From: Paracoccaceae bacterium | GTDB lineage: Bacteria > Pseudomonadota > Alphaproteobacteria > Rhodobacterales > Rhodobacteraceae | NCBI GenBank assembly: GCA_024304985.1 | Contig: JAMWZC010000002.1 | Coordinates: 496,001-560,000 of the forward strand | Direction: 5' to 3' | DNA: 64,000 nucleotides | Part shown: piece after piece, positions 34,946 to 43,840 of the stretch | Layout of the letters: each line of letters opens with the position of its first letter | Numbering within the stretch: position 1 is the stretch's first letter | Made by a program: the position numbers and the translations under genes | Notes under the pieces: model-generated | Seen by the model: the letters and a program-made list of their open reading frames with translations, nothing else | Databases searched by the model: none | What the model was told of the DNA's origin: nothing

Positions 34946-37198
34946 TCAGCGGCGGCGGTCTGCCTTGCGTTTCAGCTTGGCGGCTTTGTGTTTGGCCTTG
35001 CCCAAGGCCCGCTTGGGCGGCTTTCCACGCGAACCGGGCGGGCCTTTCGGCATGTCGCGCCCCTCGATGCTGATCAATTCCAGCGCGATGCCGCCTGTCA
35101 CCGGCGCGGCCTCGGTCAGCTTGACGCGCACGCGCTGGCCCAGCCCGATGATCATGCCGGTTTCCGACCCCATCAACGTGCCCTTGTCACGGTCGAAATG
35201 GAAATACTCGCGCCCCAGCGACCGGATCGGGATCAGCCCGTCCGCGCCGGTTTCATCCAGCTTCACGAAAGCCCCGAACTTGGCGATGCCACTGATCCGT
35301 CCCGTGAATTCCGCGCCCAGTCTGTCCGACAGGAAAGCCGCCAGATAACGGTCGGTCGTGTCCCTCTCGGCCATCATCGAACGGCGTTCCGTCTCGCTGA
35401 TATGCTGGGCGGTGGCCTCCAGCCGGTCGATCTCCTGATGGCTCAGACCATCATCGCCCCATTTGTGCGCCGAAATCAGCGCGCGGTGCACCACCAGATC
35501 CGAATAGCGCCGGATGGGCGAGGTGAAATGCGCGTAAGCCTGCAAGGCCAGCCCGAAATGGCCGAAATTGGTGGGGCTGTAATAGGCCTGTGTCATGGCG
35601 CGCAGGGTCGAGATATTGATCAACTCGTCATGATCCGTGCCTTCGGCCTGCGCCAGCAGTGCGTTCAGATGCGCGGTTTTCAATACCTGCCCCTTGGCCA
35701 GCACCAGACCTGCCGCCTGTGCCGTGTCACGCAGGCTTTCCAGCTTTTCGGGGCTGGGTTCCTCGTGCACGCGGAACAGAAGGGGCGAGCGGCGGGCGAT
35801 CAGGGTCTCGGCTGCGGCCACATTGGCCAGCACCATGAATTCCTCGATCAACCGATGCGCATCCAGACGGTCCGCGAAGTTGATCGAGGTGACCTTGCCC
35901 TCGTCGGACAGGATCACCTTGCGTTCGGGAAGGTCCAGATCCAGCGGCTGACGGCGGTCGCGCGCCTTCACCAGTGCCTCATAGGCGGCATAAAGCGGGG
36001 TGATGATCAGATCCATCAACGGGGCGCATTTCTCGTTCGGTGCGCCGTCCCGCGCCTCTTGCACCTCGCGGTAGTTCAGCGACGCGACCGAGCGCATCAG
36101 CCCACGCACGAAGCGGTGCCCGATCTTCTGACCTGTCGCATCGACCTGCATCCGCACAGCGATACAGGCGCGCGGCACGCCCTCATGTAACGAACACAGG
36201 TCCCCCGACAGGCGATCCGGCAGCATTGGCACGACGCGGTCGGGGAAATAGCTGGAATTGCCACGCCGCCGTGCCTCGATATCCAGAGGCGAGCCAGGGT
36301 GGACGTAATGGGCCACATCCGCGATGGCGACCCAGATCACATGACCGTCCGGATTGGCCGGATCGTCGTCGGCATGGGCCCAGCAGGCATCGTCATGATC
36401 CCGTGCGTCCCATGGGTCGATGGTGATCAGGGGCATGTCGCGCATGTCCTCGCGCCCCGACAGGCCCGCAGGTTTCATCGAATCCGCCTCGACGATCACC
36501 TCATCGGGGAAATCGTCGGGGATGCCATGCTGGTGAATGGCGATCAGCGATACGGCCTTGGGCGCGGAAGGGTCACCCAGACGGTTGATCACCCGCGCGC
36601 GCGGCAGGCCCATACGCGCCTTGGGGCCAGCCTGTTCCGCCTCGACCAGTTCACCATCCTTGGCCCCGCCTGTGGCCCCTTCGGGCACTTGCCATTCCTT
36701 GCCGTCACCCTTGTCGATGGGCAGGATGCGTCCGCCTTCCGATGTCTTGCGGAACACGCCCAGCACCTTGGCCGGATTGGTGCCGACGCGGCGGATCAGG
36801 CGGCCTTCGTAGTGATGAGGCTGCCCACGCACCTCGGTCAGGCGCGCCAGAATACGGTCGCCTTCGCCCAAAGCAGGATCTGTGGCCCGCGCGATCATCA
36901 GGATGCGCGGTTCTGGTCCCTCGCCGGTCCATTCCAGAGGGCGGGCGGTCATCTCGCCTTCCGCATTGGGCGGGCCGACCTGCACGATGCTGACGGGCGG
37001 CAGGCGATCCGGGTCGCGATAGGTCTTTTTCCGCTTCTCTAGATGCCCTTCTTCCTCAAGCTCCTTGAGGATGCGCTTGAGATCAATACGCGCGGCGCCC
37101 TTGATCCCGAAGGCCTTGGCGATATCGCGTTTCGCGGTGAGGGTCGGGTGGTCCGCGATCCAGTTCAGGATCTCGGCCTTTGTGGGAAGCTGGCTCAT
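34946..37198 (-). CDS. rnr: Ribonuclease R
   Basis: The 750-residue exoribonuclease degrades structured RNA 3' to 5'. An N-terminal helix-turn-helix-like region (LPTKAEILNWIADHPTLTAKRDIAKAFGI) precedes the cold-shock domains. The RNB catalytic core carries the aspartates in LITIDPWDARDHDDACWA, and the YSPTNFGHFGLALQAYAHFTSPIRRYSDL signature follows. A C-terminal S1 domain (FTGRISGIAKFGAFVKLDETGADGLIP) and a lysine/arginine-rich tail (GKPPKRALGKAKHKAAKLKRKADRRR) complete the RNase R pattern rather than RNase II. The start MSQLPTK at 37198 is preferred over an ATG 12 codons upstream. Confidence 0.96.
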   Translation of the reverse strand: MSQLPTKAEILNWIADHPTLTAKRDIAKAFGIKGAARIDLKRILKELEEEGHLEKRKKTYRDPDRLPPVSIVQVGPPNAEGEMTARPLEWTGEGPEPRILMIARATDPALGEGDRILARLTEVRGQPHHYEGRLIRRVGTNPAKVLGVFRKTSEGGRILPIDKGDGKEWQVPEGATGGAKDGELVEAEQAGPKARMGLPRARVINRLGDPSAPKAVSLIAIHQHGIPDDFPDEVIVEADSMKPAGLSGREDMRDMPLITIDPWDARDHDDACWAHADDDPANPDGHVIWVAIADVAHYVHPGSPLDIEARRRGNSSYFPDRVVPMLPDRLSGDLCSLHEGVPRACIAVRMQVDATGQKIGHRFVRGLMRSVASLNYREVQEARDGAPNEKCAPLMDLIITPLYAAYEALVKARDRRQPLDLDLPERKVILSDEGKVTSINFADRLDAHRLIEEFMVLANVAAAETLIARRSPLLFRVHEEPSPEKLESLRDTAQAAGLVLAKGQVLKTAHLNALLAQAEGTDHDELINISTLRAMTQAYYSPTNFGHFGLALQAYAHFTSPIRRYSDLVVHRALISAHKWGDDGLSHQEIDRLEATAQHISETERRSMMAERDTTDRYLAAFLSDRLGAEFTGRISGIAKFGAFVKLDETGADGLIPIRSLGREYFHFDRDKGTLMGSETGMIIGLGQRVRVKLTEAAPVTGGIALELISIEGRDMPKGPPGSRGKPPKRALGKAKHKAAKLKRKADRRR

Positions 37199-37279
37199 GC
37201 TGCACGGGTTATCACAGGTCCCCGTTGTCGTCATGAGGGAATCGGCAGACCGACAAAGCCCGCAGGGGCTGTGGAGGGG

Positions 37280-38449
37280 TCAGCCGAAATAGCTGCGCAA
37301 AATCCGGGTGTAGATGGCCTTCAACTGATGCACATGGGCGATATCCACCCGCTCATCCACCTGATGCATCGTGCGACCCACCAGCCCGAATTCGACAACC
37401 GGACAGTGATGTTTCACGAAACGCGCATCTGACGTCCCGCCCGATGTGGACAGCACCGGCACCACATTGGTTTCGGCCTGCACCGCAGCACTGACCATGT
37501 CCGACAGCGCTCCCGGCGGCGTCAGGAAGCTTTCGCCCGATATTTTCACCGTCATCCCGATCTGCACATCGAATTCCGCCGCGACCTTGTCGGCTTCCGC
37601 GCGCAGCCAATCAGTCAGGCTGGCGCCCGAGTGCATATCGTTGAAGCGGATGTTCACGCTCGCGCGGCATTGCGCCGGGATCACATTCGTGGCCGGATTG
37701 CCCGTGTCGATGGTCACCACGGCCAGGGTTGAGGCATCAAAATGATCGTTGCCCTGATCCAGCACTTGGCTCGACAGCCTGTCCATCAGCCGCGCCATGG
37801 CGGGCAGGGGGTTCTTGGCCCGGTGGGGATAGGCGGAATGCCCCTGCACACCCGTCACCGTGAAGAACGCCGTCAATGATCCGCGCCGCCCGATCTTGAT
37901 CATCTCGCCCATGCGTTCGGGGCAGGTGGGTTCGCCCACAAGGCAAACGCTCATCGCCTCGCCCTGCGCGTCCATCCAGTCCAGCAAGGCGGTCGTGCCA
38001 TCGACGGCATCGCCTTCCTCATCCCCCGTAATGGTCAGGATCACCGCCCCGTCAGGCGGGGTCTGGCGCACGAAATCAATCGCGGCGGCGGCAAAGGCGG
38101 CGACGCCCGATTTCATGTCGGTGGCACCACGCCCCCAGATCTGCCCATCCTTGATGACCCCGCCAAAGGGCGGGACGGTCCACGCGGCCTCATCCCCCAC
38201 GGGCACGACATCGGTATGACCGTTGAAGCCGAAGGAATGCGCATGCCCCTTGGCCCCCCAGCGGGCGAACAGGTTCGACACGCCGCCGCGATCCACGCGG
38301 GTGCAGGTGAACCCTGCGCCCTCCAGAAGATCCTGCAACAGGACCAGCGCGCCCCCTTCCTCGGGTGTGACCGAGGGGCAGCGGATCAGCGCAACGGTCA
38401 GGTCGGCGGGATCGACAGGGGCAGATGCGGGGCTGTGGGGCTGGGCCAT
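37280..38449 (-). CDS. dapE: Succinyl-diaminopimelate desuccinylase
   Basis: The 389-residue M20 metallopeptidase-family enzyme removes succinate from N-succinyl-LL-diaminopimelate in lysine and cell-wall synthesis. Dizinc ligands are in GHTDVVP (His78), GATDMKSG (Asp111) and [12 protein letters not shown] (Glu144-Glu145 region), and late [18 protein letters not shown] holds the final histidine ligand. The ATG at 38449 has AAAGGA 10 bp upstream; an in-frame start 19 codons upstream lacks support. It precedes rnr by 81 bp. The succinylase branch is consistent with dapD in the same window. Confidence 0.96.
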   Translation of the reverse strand: MAQPHSPASAPVDPADLTVALIRCPSVTPEEGGALVLLQDLLEGAGFTCTRVDRGGVSNLFARWGAKGHAHSFGFNGHTDVVPVGDEAAWTVPPFGGVIKDGQIWGRGATDMKSGVAAFAAAAIDFVRQTPPDGAVILTITGDEEGDAVDGTTALLDWMDAQGEAMSVCLVGEPTCPERMGEMIKIGRRGSLTAFFTVTGVQGHSAYPHRAKNPLPAMARLMDRLSSQVLDQGNDHFDASTLAVVTIDTGNPATNVIPAQCRASVNIRFNDMHSGASLTDWLRAEADKVAAEFDVQIGMTVKISGESFLTPPGALSDMVSAAVQAETNVVPVLSTSGGTSDARFVKHHCPVVEFGLVGRTMHQVDERVDIAHVHQLKAIYTRILRSYFG

Positions 38450-38765
38450 GGGCGGGGTCCTTTCGTGGCGTTGCCCATCGTTAGCGTGGTTTTGGCGGGA
38501 CGGCAAACCATCAACGATTGTGAAATTGTGTCAGAAAAGGCGCAATTTCATGGCGATAGAGGGCGCATGGACGGAAGATCATTAACAGCGTCACCCAGTC
38601 GGTGTTAACTCTTTTGCAATAACAAGACCCGAGGCAGGTCAAAAGCAGCAGGATCCAACGTGGTCCTTATTCATGGAATGCGCCGGAATGATCCGGCGAT
38701 GGCGGTGTCATACCGTCCATGGAACCATGCTGCACTGCCTCCGGCGAAGTTGGGGCAGGACATAA
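38450..38765. other. 316-bp intergenic region between dapE and the Hint-domain genes
   Basis: No coding region is convincing here. It should hold the divergent promoters of dapE (-) and the Hint-domain gene pair (+). It contains one inverted repeat of 8 bp (TGAAATTG...CAATTTCA, 38521-38550, about 10 bp with one mismatch) and one perfect hairpin (cgccgga/tccggcg, 38681-38698). Confidence 0.7.
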
Positions 38766-40364
38766 ATGGTTGCAGCGGCCAGACTTCCAGTGAACACGAA
38801 CGCATCTGCGATGCAGATGGCGAACGAGATCTTCGGCGATGGCGTGACGGTGGTCAGCGCCAGCTATACAGGAGATTCGCGGTCCTCGGGGATCTACTCG
38901 AACGGTGATGCGGTCTCGGGCTTCGTCACGCCAAGCAATACCGGCGTGATCCTGTCCACGGGGCGGGCTAACGATTTCACCAACGCGGCGGGTGGAACAG
39001 CAGCCAACCCGACGCAGGCCAACGTGACGGGTGCGCGGACGACCGACACCTCGGGCGTCAACAACAACGCACAGTTCAACGCAGCGGCGGGGACCACTAC
39101 ATACGACGCCGCATGGCTGGACGTGGACTTCATCCCGACCGGCAGCGTGATGACGATGCAATTCGTCTTTTCCTCCGAGGAATATCCCGAATTCGCCGAT
39201 GGGGCCTACCAGGACTTCTTCGGCGTCTGGGTCAACGGCCAGCAGGTCGAACTAGGCGTCGGTGACGGGGATATCGATCCCAACAACCTGAACGCGGGCT
39301 CCAACCAGAACCTCTTCATCTCAAACGTAGGCAGCCCCTACAACACCGAGATGGACGGCTTCACCCTGACCATGACCCTGACGATGGCGGTGAATCCGGG
39401 GCAGGTGAACTCGATCCGCATCGGCATCGCTGACGTTCTGGACGCGCAGTACGATTCCAACGTCCTCATCGCCGGCAACTCGGTCCAGACCGTGCTGGTG
39501 GCGCAGACCGATACGGCCGAGATCTATCCGGGCGGTACCGTAGTGCTGGATGTTCTGGGCAATGACGTGAACGGCACGGGCGGTGTGCTGACCATCACCC
39601 ATATCAACGGGCAGCCGGTCGTTGCAGGCAGCACCATCACCCTGTCCTCGGGGCAGCAGGTCACCGTAAACGCAAATGGCACGCTTACCGTGGTGGGCGA
39701 TGGCACTGTCGAGGTGGCGAACTTCACCTATACGGTCGCCAGCAGCACCGGGCAAACCGACACCGGCTTTGTCGTGATCGATTCCGTGCCCTGCTTCGTG
39801 GCGGGCACGCTTGTCCTGACACCCGATGGCGAAGTGCCTGTCGAAAGCCTCCGCCCCGGTGATCTGGTCCTGACCAAGGACGAAGGTCCGCAACCCCTGC
39901 GCTGGATCGGACGGCGGCAGGTCGAGGCCCGCGGCGACTTTGCACCGATCTGCATCGCGCCGGGCACTTTTGGCGATCATCGCCAGCTTCTGGTCTCGCC
40001 CCTGCATCGCATCCTGATCCGCGACAGTCTCGCCGAGGTCCTGTTCGGCGAAGGCGAAGTGCTGGTGGCCGCGCATGATCTGGTCAATGACTACAGCGTC
40101 CGGCGGATTGAGGGCGGCATGGTCGACTATGTCCACATTCTCTTCGACCGGCATCAGGTGGTCTTTTCCGAAGGGCTGGAGTCCGAAAGTTTCCTGCCCG
40201 GCCCGCAGATCGTCCGAAGCTTCGAGGCGGACATGATCGGCGAAATCGTGGCCCTGTTCCCGGATCTCAATCCGACCACATGGGAAGGTTACAGCCCCGC
40301 CGCCCGGCGGACCCTGCGAAGTTTCGAAGCGCGCGTCCTGCGTGCAGAACGGCGCGTGGCCTGA
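38766..40364 (+). CDS. Choice-of-anchor L and Hint (hedgehog/intein-like) domain protein
   Basis: The 532-residue protein begins with a choice-of-anchor L domain (about residues 1-235; TPSNTGVILSTGRANDF and FVFSSEEYPEFADGAYQDFFGVWVNG). A beta-rich linker with VLDVLGNDVNGTGG (about 250-340) and a bacterial Hint domain (about 343-480) follow. The nucleophile Cys343 in PCFVAGTLVLTPDGE and His414 in VSPLHRILI are intact, so self-cleavage is possible. No classical signal peptide is visible; such proteins are probably exported by type I secretion. A 54-residue helical tail follows the Hint domain. The next gene starts 1 bp after its stop and encodes a degenerate Hint protein. Confidence 0.9.
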   Translation: MVAAARLPVNTNASAMQMANEIFGDGVTVVSASYTGDSRSSGIYSNGDAVSGFVTPSNTGVILSTGRANDFTNAAGGTAANPTQANVTGARTTDTSGVNNNAQFNAAAGTTTYDAAWLDVDFIPTGSVMTMQFVFSSEEYPEFADGAYQDFFGVWVNGQQVELGVGDGDIDPNNLNAGSNQNLFISNVGSPYNTEMDGFTLTMTLTMAVNPGQVNSIRIGIADVLDAQYDSNVLIAGNSVQTVLVAQTDTAEIYPGGTVVLDVLGNDVNGTGGVLTITHINGQPVVAGSTITLSSGQQVTVNANGTLTVVGDGTVEVANFTYTVASSTGQTDTGFVVIDSVPCFVAGTLVLTPDGEVPVESLRPGDLVLTKDEGPQPLRWIGRRQVEARGDFAPICIAPGTFGDHRQLLVSPLHRILIRDSLAEVLFGEGEVLVAAHDLVNDYSVRRIEGGMVDYVHILFDRHQVVFSEGLESESFLPGPQIVRSFEADMIGEIVALFPDLNPTTWEGYSPAARRTLRSFEARVLRAERRVA

Positions 40365-40365
40365 C

Positions 40366-41466
40366 ATGGCGTGGATCGCGATTGCCGACCGCGCGACCCC
40401 GCGCTTTTCCTGCTCTGGCCTTGGCAGCGATGCCGGGCGTGCCGAAACCGCCACCCAGCGTGACGATCCCTCGGCCTTGCTGGCCCGTGGCACCCTGCTG
40501 CTGGAAGCGCGGTTGGCGCCGGATGGCCGCCCGCAAACCCTGCTGGAGTGGGAACAGATCCTCCCTTGGCGGCGGGGACTGTCCCTTCAGGCCATTCCGG
40601 GCGGCGGTGTGGTGCTTGTCGTGTCGCAGGGCGGACAGGTCTGCCACGGTGTCGTGCAGCACGATGCGGTGAATGGTGATGATACCTTGCGGATCAGCTA
40701 TAGCTGGGATGCACCTGCGCGGACGGGGCGTCTGGTCGTCGAGAAAGTCGGTGCGCCCGGCCTTTTCCTGACCGAATTGCGCGATCCGCCGCCGCTGCTG
40801 TTGCGCGACGTGCAGCTTGTCGCCATGCACCCCGAGACCCGCAGCATGGACAGGGATGTCAGCTTCTTCGCCGTATCGACCCGCATCGAGCCGGTCGGTC
40901 CCCTGCCGACGCTGGACGCGCGGGTGCCGCTCTGCACGCCATATGGCTATCGTCCGCTGGGCCGCATTGCGCGCGGCGACATGCTGCGGCTGAGCGATGG
41001 CGGCAATGCGCCGGTGTTGCAGGTGGTCAGACGCACCGTCCCGGCCAGCGGCTTGCTGCGCCCCGTGCGGTTGCGCGCGCCCTATTTCGGGCTGCAACAG
41101 GATATCGTCGTCGCCCCCGAACAGCGGCTGGTCATTGGCGGATCGGATGTCGAATACCTGTTCGATCAGGAATTCGTGCTGGTCCCCGCGCGCCATCTGG
41201 TCAATGGCACGGCCGCGCATTTCGTGGCCGGTGGTCCCACCGTGACCTATGGACAGGTGCTGCTGCCCACGCATGAGGCGATCCTTGCCGCAGGTACGGC
41301 GGTGGAAAGCCTGTTCATCGGGCGCATCCGCAGGCATCCGGCCAAGACCGCGGCCAGCCTTCTGGCGGGGATGGAACGCGCACGCCTGCCGGATCACGCG
41401 GCCTCGGCCTATCCGGTGCTGCGCGCCTTCGAGGCGATTGCCCTGTCCCAGCGACGGGCCGCCTAA
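40366..41466 (+). CDS. Degenerate Hint-domain protein
   Basis: The 366-residue protein has an N-terminal beta-rich region of unknown fold (about 1-190), then a region collinear with the Hint domain of the previous gene: VPLCTPYGYRPLGRIARGDMLRLS, VVAPEQRLVIGG and FVLVPARHLVNG. In that alignment the nucleophile cysteine position is Thr or Leu, and the VSPLHR histidine is replaced (VAPEQR). Self-splicing or cleavage chemistry is therefore unlikely. The gene begins 1 bp after the preceding stop (TGACATG), so translation is coupled. It ends with a helical tail like its neighbour. Its role is unknown; a partner or binding subunit is one option. Confidence 0.82.
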   Translation: MAWIAIADRATPRFSCSGLGSDAGRAETATQRDDPSALLARGTLLLEARLAPDGRPQTLLEWEQILPWRRGLSLQAIPGGGVVLVVSQGGQVCHGVVQHDAVNGDDTLRISYSWDAPARTGRLVVEKVGAPGLFLTELRDPPPLLLRDVQLVAMHPETRSMDRDVSFFAVSTRIEPVGPLPTLDARVPLCTPYGYRPLGRIARGDMLRLSDGGNAPVLQVVRRTVPASGLLRPVRLRAPYFGLQQDIVVAPEQRLVIGGSDVEYLFDQEFVLVPARHLVNGTAAHFVAGGPTVTYGQVLLPTHEAILAAGTAVESLFIGRIRRHPAKTAASLLAGMERARLPDHAASAYPVLRAFEAIALSQRRAA

Positions 41467-41550
41467 AGGAGAGGGGCCGCCCATGGCGTGGCGGGCCACG
41501 CGTGTTTTGAGAATGATGAAAGGGCAGCGCGGGTCAGCGCAGGGCGTGGC

Positions 41551-41895
41551 TCAATCGTCGAAAGGCGTGACCTGCGCGACGATGACGGCGTTCTCCTCAA
41601 GCGCGCGGGCCATGAGGGCGCGCTCGTCCTCGTCGATCTCCTGCCCGTCAGCAAGGCGCTCGTCCAAAGTGCCGTAGCCCGTCACATCCAGCGGGGCCAT
41701 ATCCGCCTGCTTGAGGATCGCCACGGTCTCGCGCACCGCCTCGGCCTCGTCCACGCCCGAGGCATAGATCATAAGCGCCGCGCCGGTAGATTTCGGCGGC
41801 AAGCCGTCACCCTCCTTGCGGCCCACCTCGACCAGCAGGGTATAGACCTGCTGGCGCGAGGGTTTCTTCGCGGGCTTGGGGGAATCGTCAGTCAC
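41551..41895 (-). CDS. Conserved small protein of unknown function, coupled to dapD
   Basis: The 114-residue acidic protein ([42 protein letters not shown]) shows no known domain I can name. Predicted secondary structure is a mix of helix and strand, with no signal or membrane segment, so it is cytoplasmic. Its ATG lies 8 bp inside the end of dapD, so it is translated in a coupled fashion from the same message. The [32 protein letters not shown] region resembles a small ferredoxin-like alpha/beta fold. Association with lysine synthesis is positional only. Confidence 0.78.
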   Translation of the reverse strand: MTDDSPKPAKKPSRQQVYTLLVEVGRKEGDGLPPKSTGAALMIYASGVDEAEAVRETVAILKQADMAPLDVTGYGTLDERLADGQEIDEDERALMARALEENAVIVAQVTPFDD

Positions 41896-42715
41896 GCAAC
41901 AGCTCGTTGATCGATGTTTTCGACCGTGTCTGCGCGTCCACCTTCTTCACGATCACGGCGCAGTAGAGGTTGATCCCGTTCTTGGATGGCATCGACCCTG
42001 CCACCACGACCGATCCTGCGGGCACTTCGCCATACATGACCTCGCCCGTTTCGCGGTCCACGATCTTGGTGGATTTGCCGATGAACACGCCCATGCCCAG
42101 AACCGAGCCTTCGCGCACGATGCAGCCCTCGACCACTTCGGAGCGGGCCCCGATGAAGCAGTTGTCCTCGATGATCGTGGGGCCGGCCTGCATCGGTTCC
42201 AGCACGCCGCCGATACCCACGCCGCCCGACAGGTGCACGTTCTTGCCGATCTGCGCGCAAGAGCCGACGGTGGCCCAGGTGTCGACCATCGTGCCGCTAT
42301 CCACATAGGCACCAAGGTTCACAAAAGACGGCATCAGCACCACGCCCGGCGCGATATAGGCCGAGCGGCGCACGACGCAGTTCGGCACGGCGCGGAAGCC
42401 CGCGGATTTCCAGTCGGCGGCCTGCCAGCCCTTGAACTTGCTGTCGACCTTGTCCCACCAGCCGCCCGATTGCGGCCCGCCGTCATGCACTTCCATGTCC
42501 TTGATGCGGAAACCCAGCAGCACGGCCTTCTTGGCCCACTGGTTCACATGCCAATCGCCATTCTCCTGCCGTTCAGCCACGCGCAGCTTGCCGCTGTCCA
42601 GCGCATCCAGCGTGGCCTCGATCGCATCACGCGCCTCGCCCTTGGTGGCGGGCGTGATCCCGTCGCGGGCTTCCCACGCGGCTTCGATGGCGGTCTCAAG
42701 GGCGGCGTTCGACAT
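41888..42715 (-). CDS. dapD: 2,3,4,5-tetrahydropyridine-2,6-dicarboxylate N-succinyltransferase
   Basis: The 275-residue enzyme succinylates tetrahydrodipicolinate, the step before DapC and DapE. A helical N-terminal domain precedes a left-handed beta-helix made of hexapeptide repeats (about residues 105-220: [39 protein letters not shown]). The C-terminal [44 protein letters not shown] is the canonical end. It is followed by a small coupled gene and diverges from a LOG-family gene. Confidence 0.97.
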   Translation of the reverse strand: MSNAALETAIEAAWEARDGITPATKGEARDAIEATLDALDSGKLRVAERQENGDWHVNQWAKKAVLLGFRIKDMEVHDGGPQSGGWWDKVDSKFKGWQAADWKSAGFRAVPNCVVRRSAYIAPGVVLMPSFVNLGAYVDSGTMVDTWATVGSCAQIGKNVHLSGGVGIGGVLEPMQAGPTIIEDNCFIGARSEVVEGCIVREGSVLGMGVFIGKSTKIVDRETGEVMYGEVPAGSVVVAGSMPSKNGINLYCAVIVKKVDAQTRSKTSINELLRD

Positions 42716-42867
42716 GGTGACATCTCCGGTCGGCTGAATTGGGGTTGGCCACGCCTATAAGGCCAAGCGCGCCCGCGCGCAATCATGCGACATGCGCGCC
42801 AGTGTCGGACCGTGCGGTGCCGCCATCGTCACTGGTCTTGCGCCATCCGCTTTGATAGGTCTGATCC

Positions 42868-43737
42868 ATGCCTTTCCAGAAAGCGACCCCGATGAAAGAC
42901 GACCGTTCCAGCCCGTTCCGCGATGCGCATACGGATATCGAAACCGCTCATGGCGTGCCACAGACCGAGCAGACCCGATCCGCAGCATACCGTCTGGCCT
43001 TCGCGGACAACGAATTCCTTGTCCGCGACGAACTGCGCCCGGTCCGGTTGCAACTGGAACTGCTCAAGCCGCAGATGCTGCTGGATGAATACGGGGTGGA
43101 AAGCACCGTCGTCCTGTTCGGCGGCGCGCGCATCCCGTCTCCCGCCAAGAAAGACACCGCCACGACCAAAACGCTGGCGGACCTGTCCAAATACTACGAG
43201 GAAGCGCGCCGCTTTGCCTATCTGGTGACGCAAGCCTCACTGGAAAGCGGCGGGCATCGCAACATCATCACCACGGGCGGTGGTCCCGGCGTGATGGAGG
43301 CGGGCAATCGCGGCGCCAAGGAGGCGGGCGGCATTTCCATCGGCCTGAACATCGTGCTGCCCCATGAGCAGGCGCCCAATGAATTCGTGACGCCCGATCT
43401 GTGCTTCAACTTCCACTATTTTGCGATCCGCAAGATGCATTTCCTGATGCGCGCCAATGCGGTCTGCATCTTTCCCGGCGGGTTCGGCACGCTGGACGAA
43501 ATGTTCGAAAGCCTGACCCTGATCCAGACCGGACGCATGAAACGTGTCCCCTTCCTCCTGTTCGGGCGCGACTTCTGGGAGAAGATCATCAACTGGAAGG
43601 CGCTGGCCGATGCGGGCACCATCTCGCCCGAGGATCTGACCCTGTTCCGGTTCGTCGAAACAGCCGAAGAAGCCATGGCCGCAATGGCCGATTGGGAAGG
43701 GGCCGGGGAAAAACGCGGTGCCATTCCCGGTCGGTGA
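42868..43737 (+). CDS. LOG family protein (cytokinin riboside 5'-monophosphate phosphoribohydrolase type)
   Basis: The 289-residue protein has the lysine-decarboxylase-like/LOG fold. Its signature PGGFGTLDEMFE is at about residues 203-214, and TTGGGPGVMEAGNRGAKEAGG precedes it. LOG enzymes cleave the N-glycosidic bond of nucleoside monophosphates; bacterial long forms of about 280 residues often act on AMP-like substrates, but the physiological substrate is unknown. An ATG at 42892 (MKDDRSS) is an alternative start. It diverges from dapD and stands alone, with a promoter presumably in the 152-bp spacer. Confidence 0.9.
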   Translation: MPFQKATPMKDDRSSPFRDAHTDIETAHGVPQTEQTRSAAYRLAFADNEFLVRDELRPVRLQLELLKPQMLLDEYGVESTVVLFGGARIPSPAKKDTATTKTLADLSKYYEEARRFAYLVTQASLESGGHRNIITTGGGPGVMEAGNRGAKEAGGISIGLNIVLPHEQAPNEFVTPDLCFNFHYFAIRKMHFLMRANAVCIFPGGFGTLDEMFESLTLIQTGRMKRVPFLLFGRDFWEKIINWKALADAGTISPEDLTLFRFVETAEEAMAAMADWEGAGEKRGAIPGR

Positions 43738-43840
43738 CGGCTGGCCAATCTTCGCCTTGTCCCGTCCAAAACCATTGAGCGGATGTCCGGCCGGTCTATA
43801 CTGATCGGTGATATCCCTGTTACTCTGGAAAGGGTCCGTG

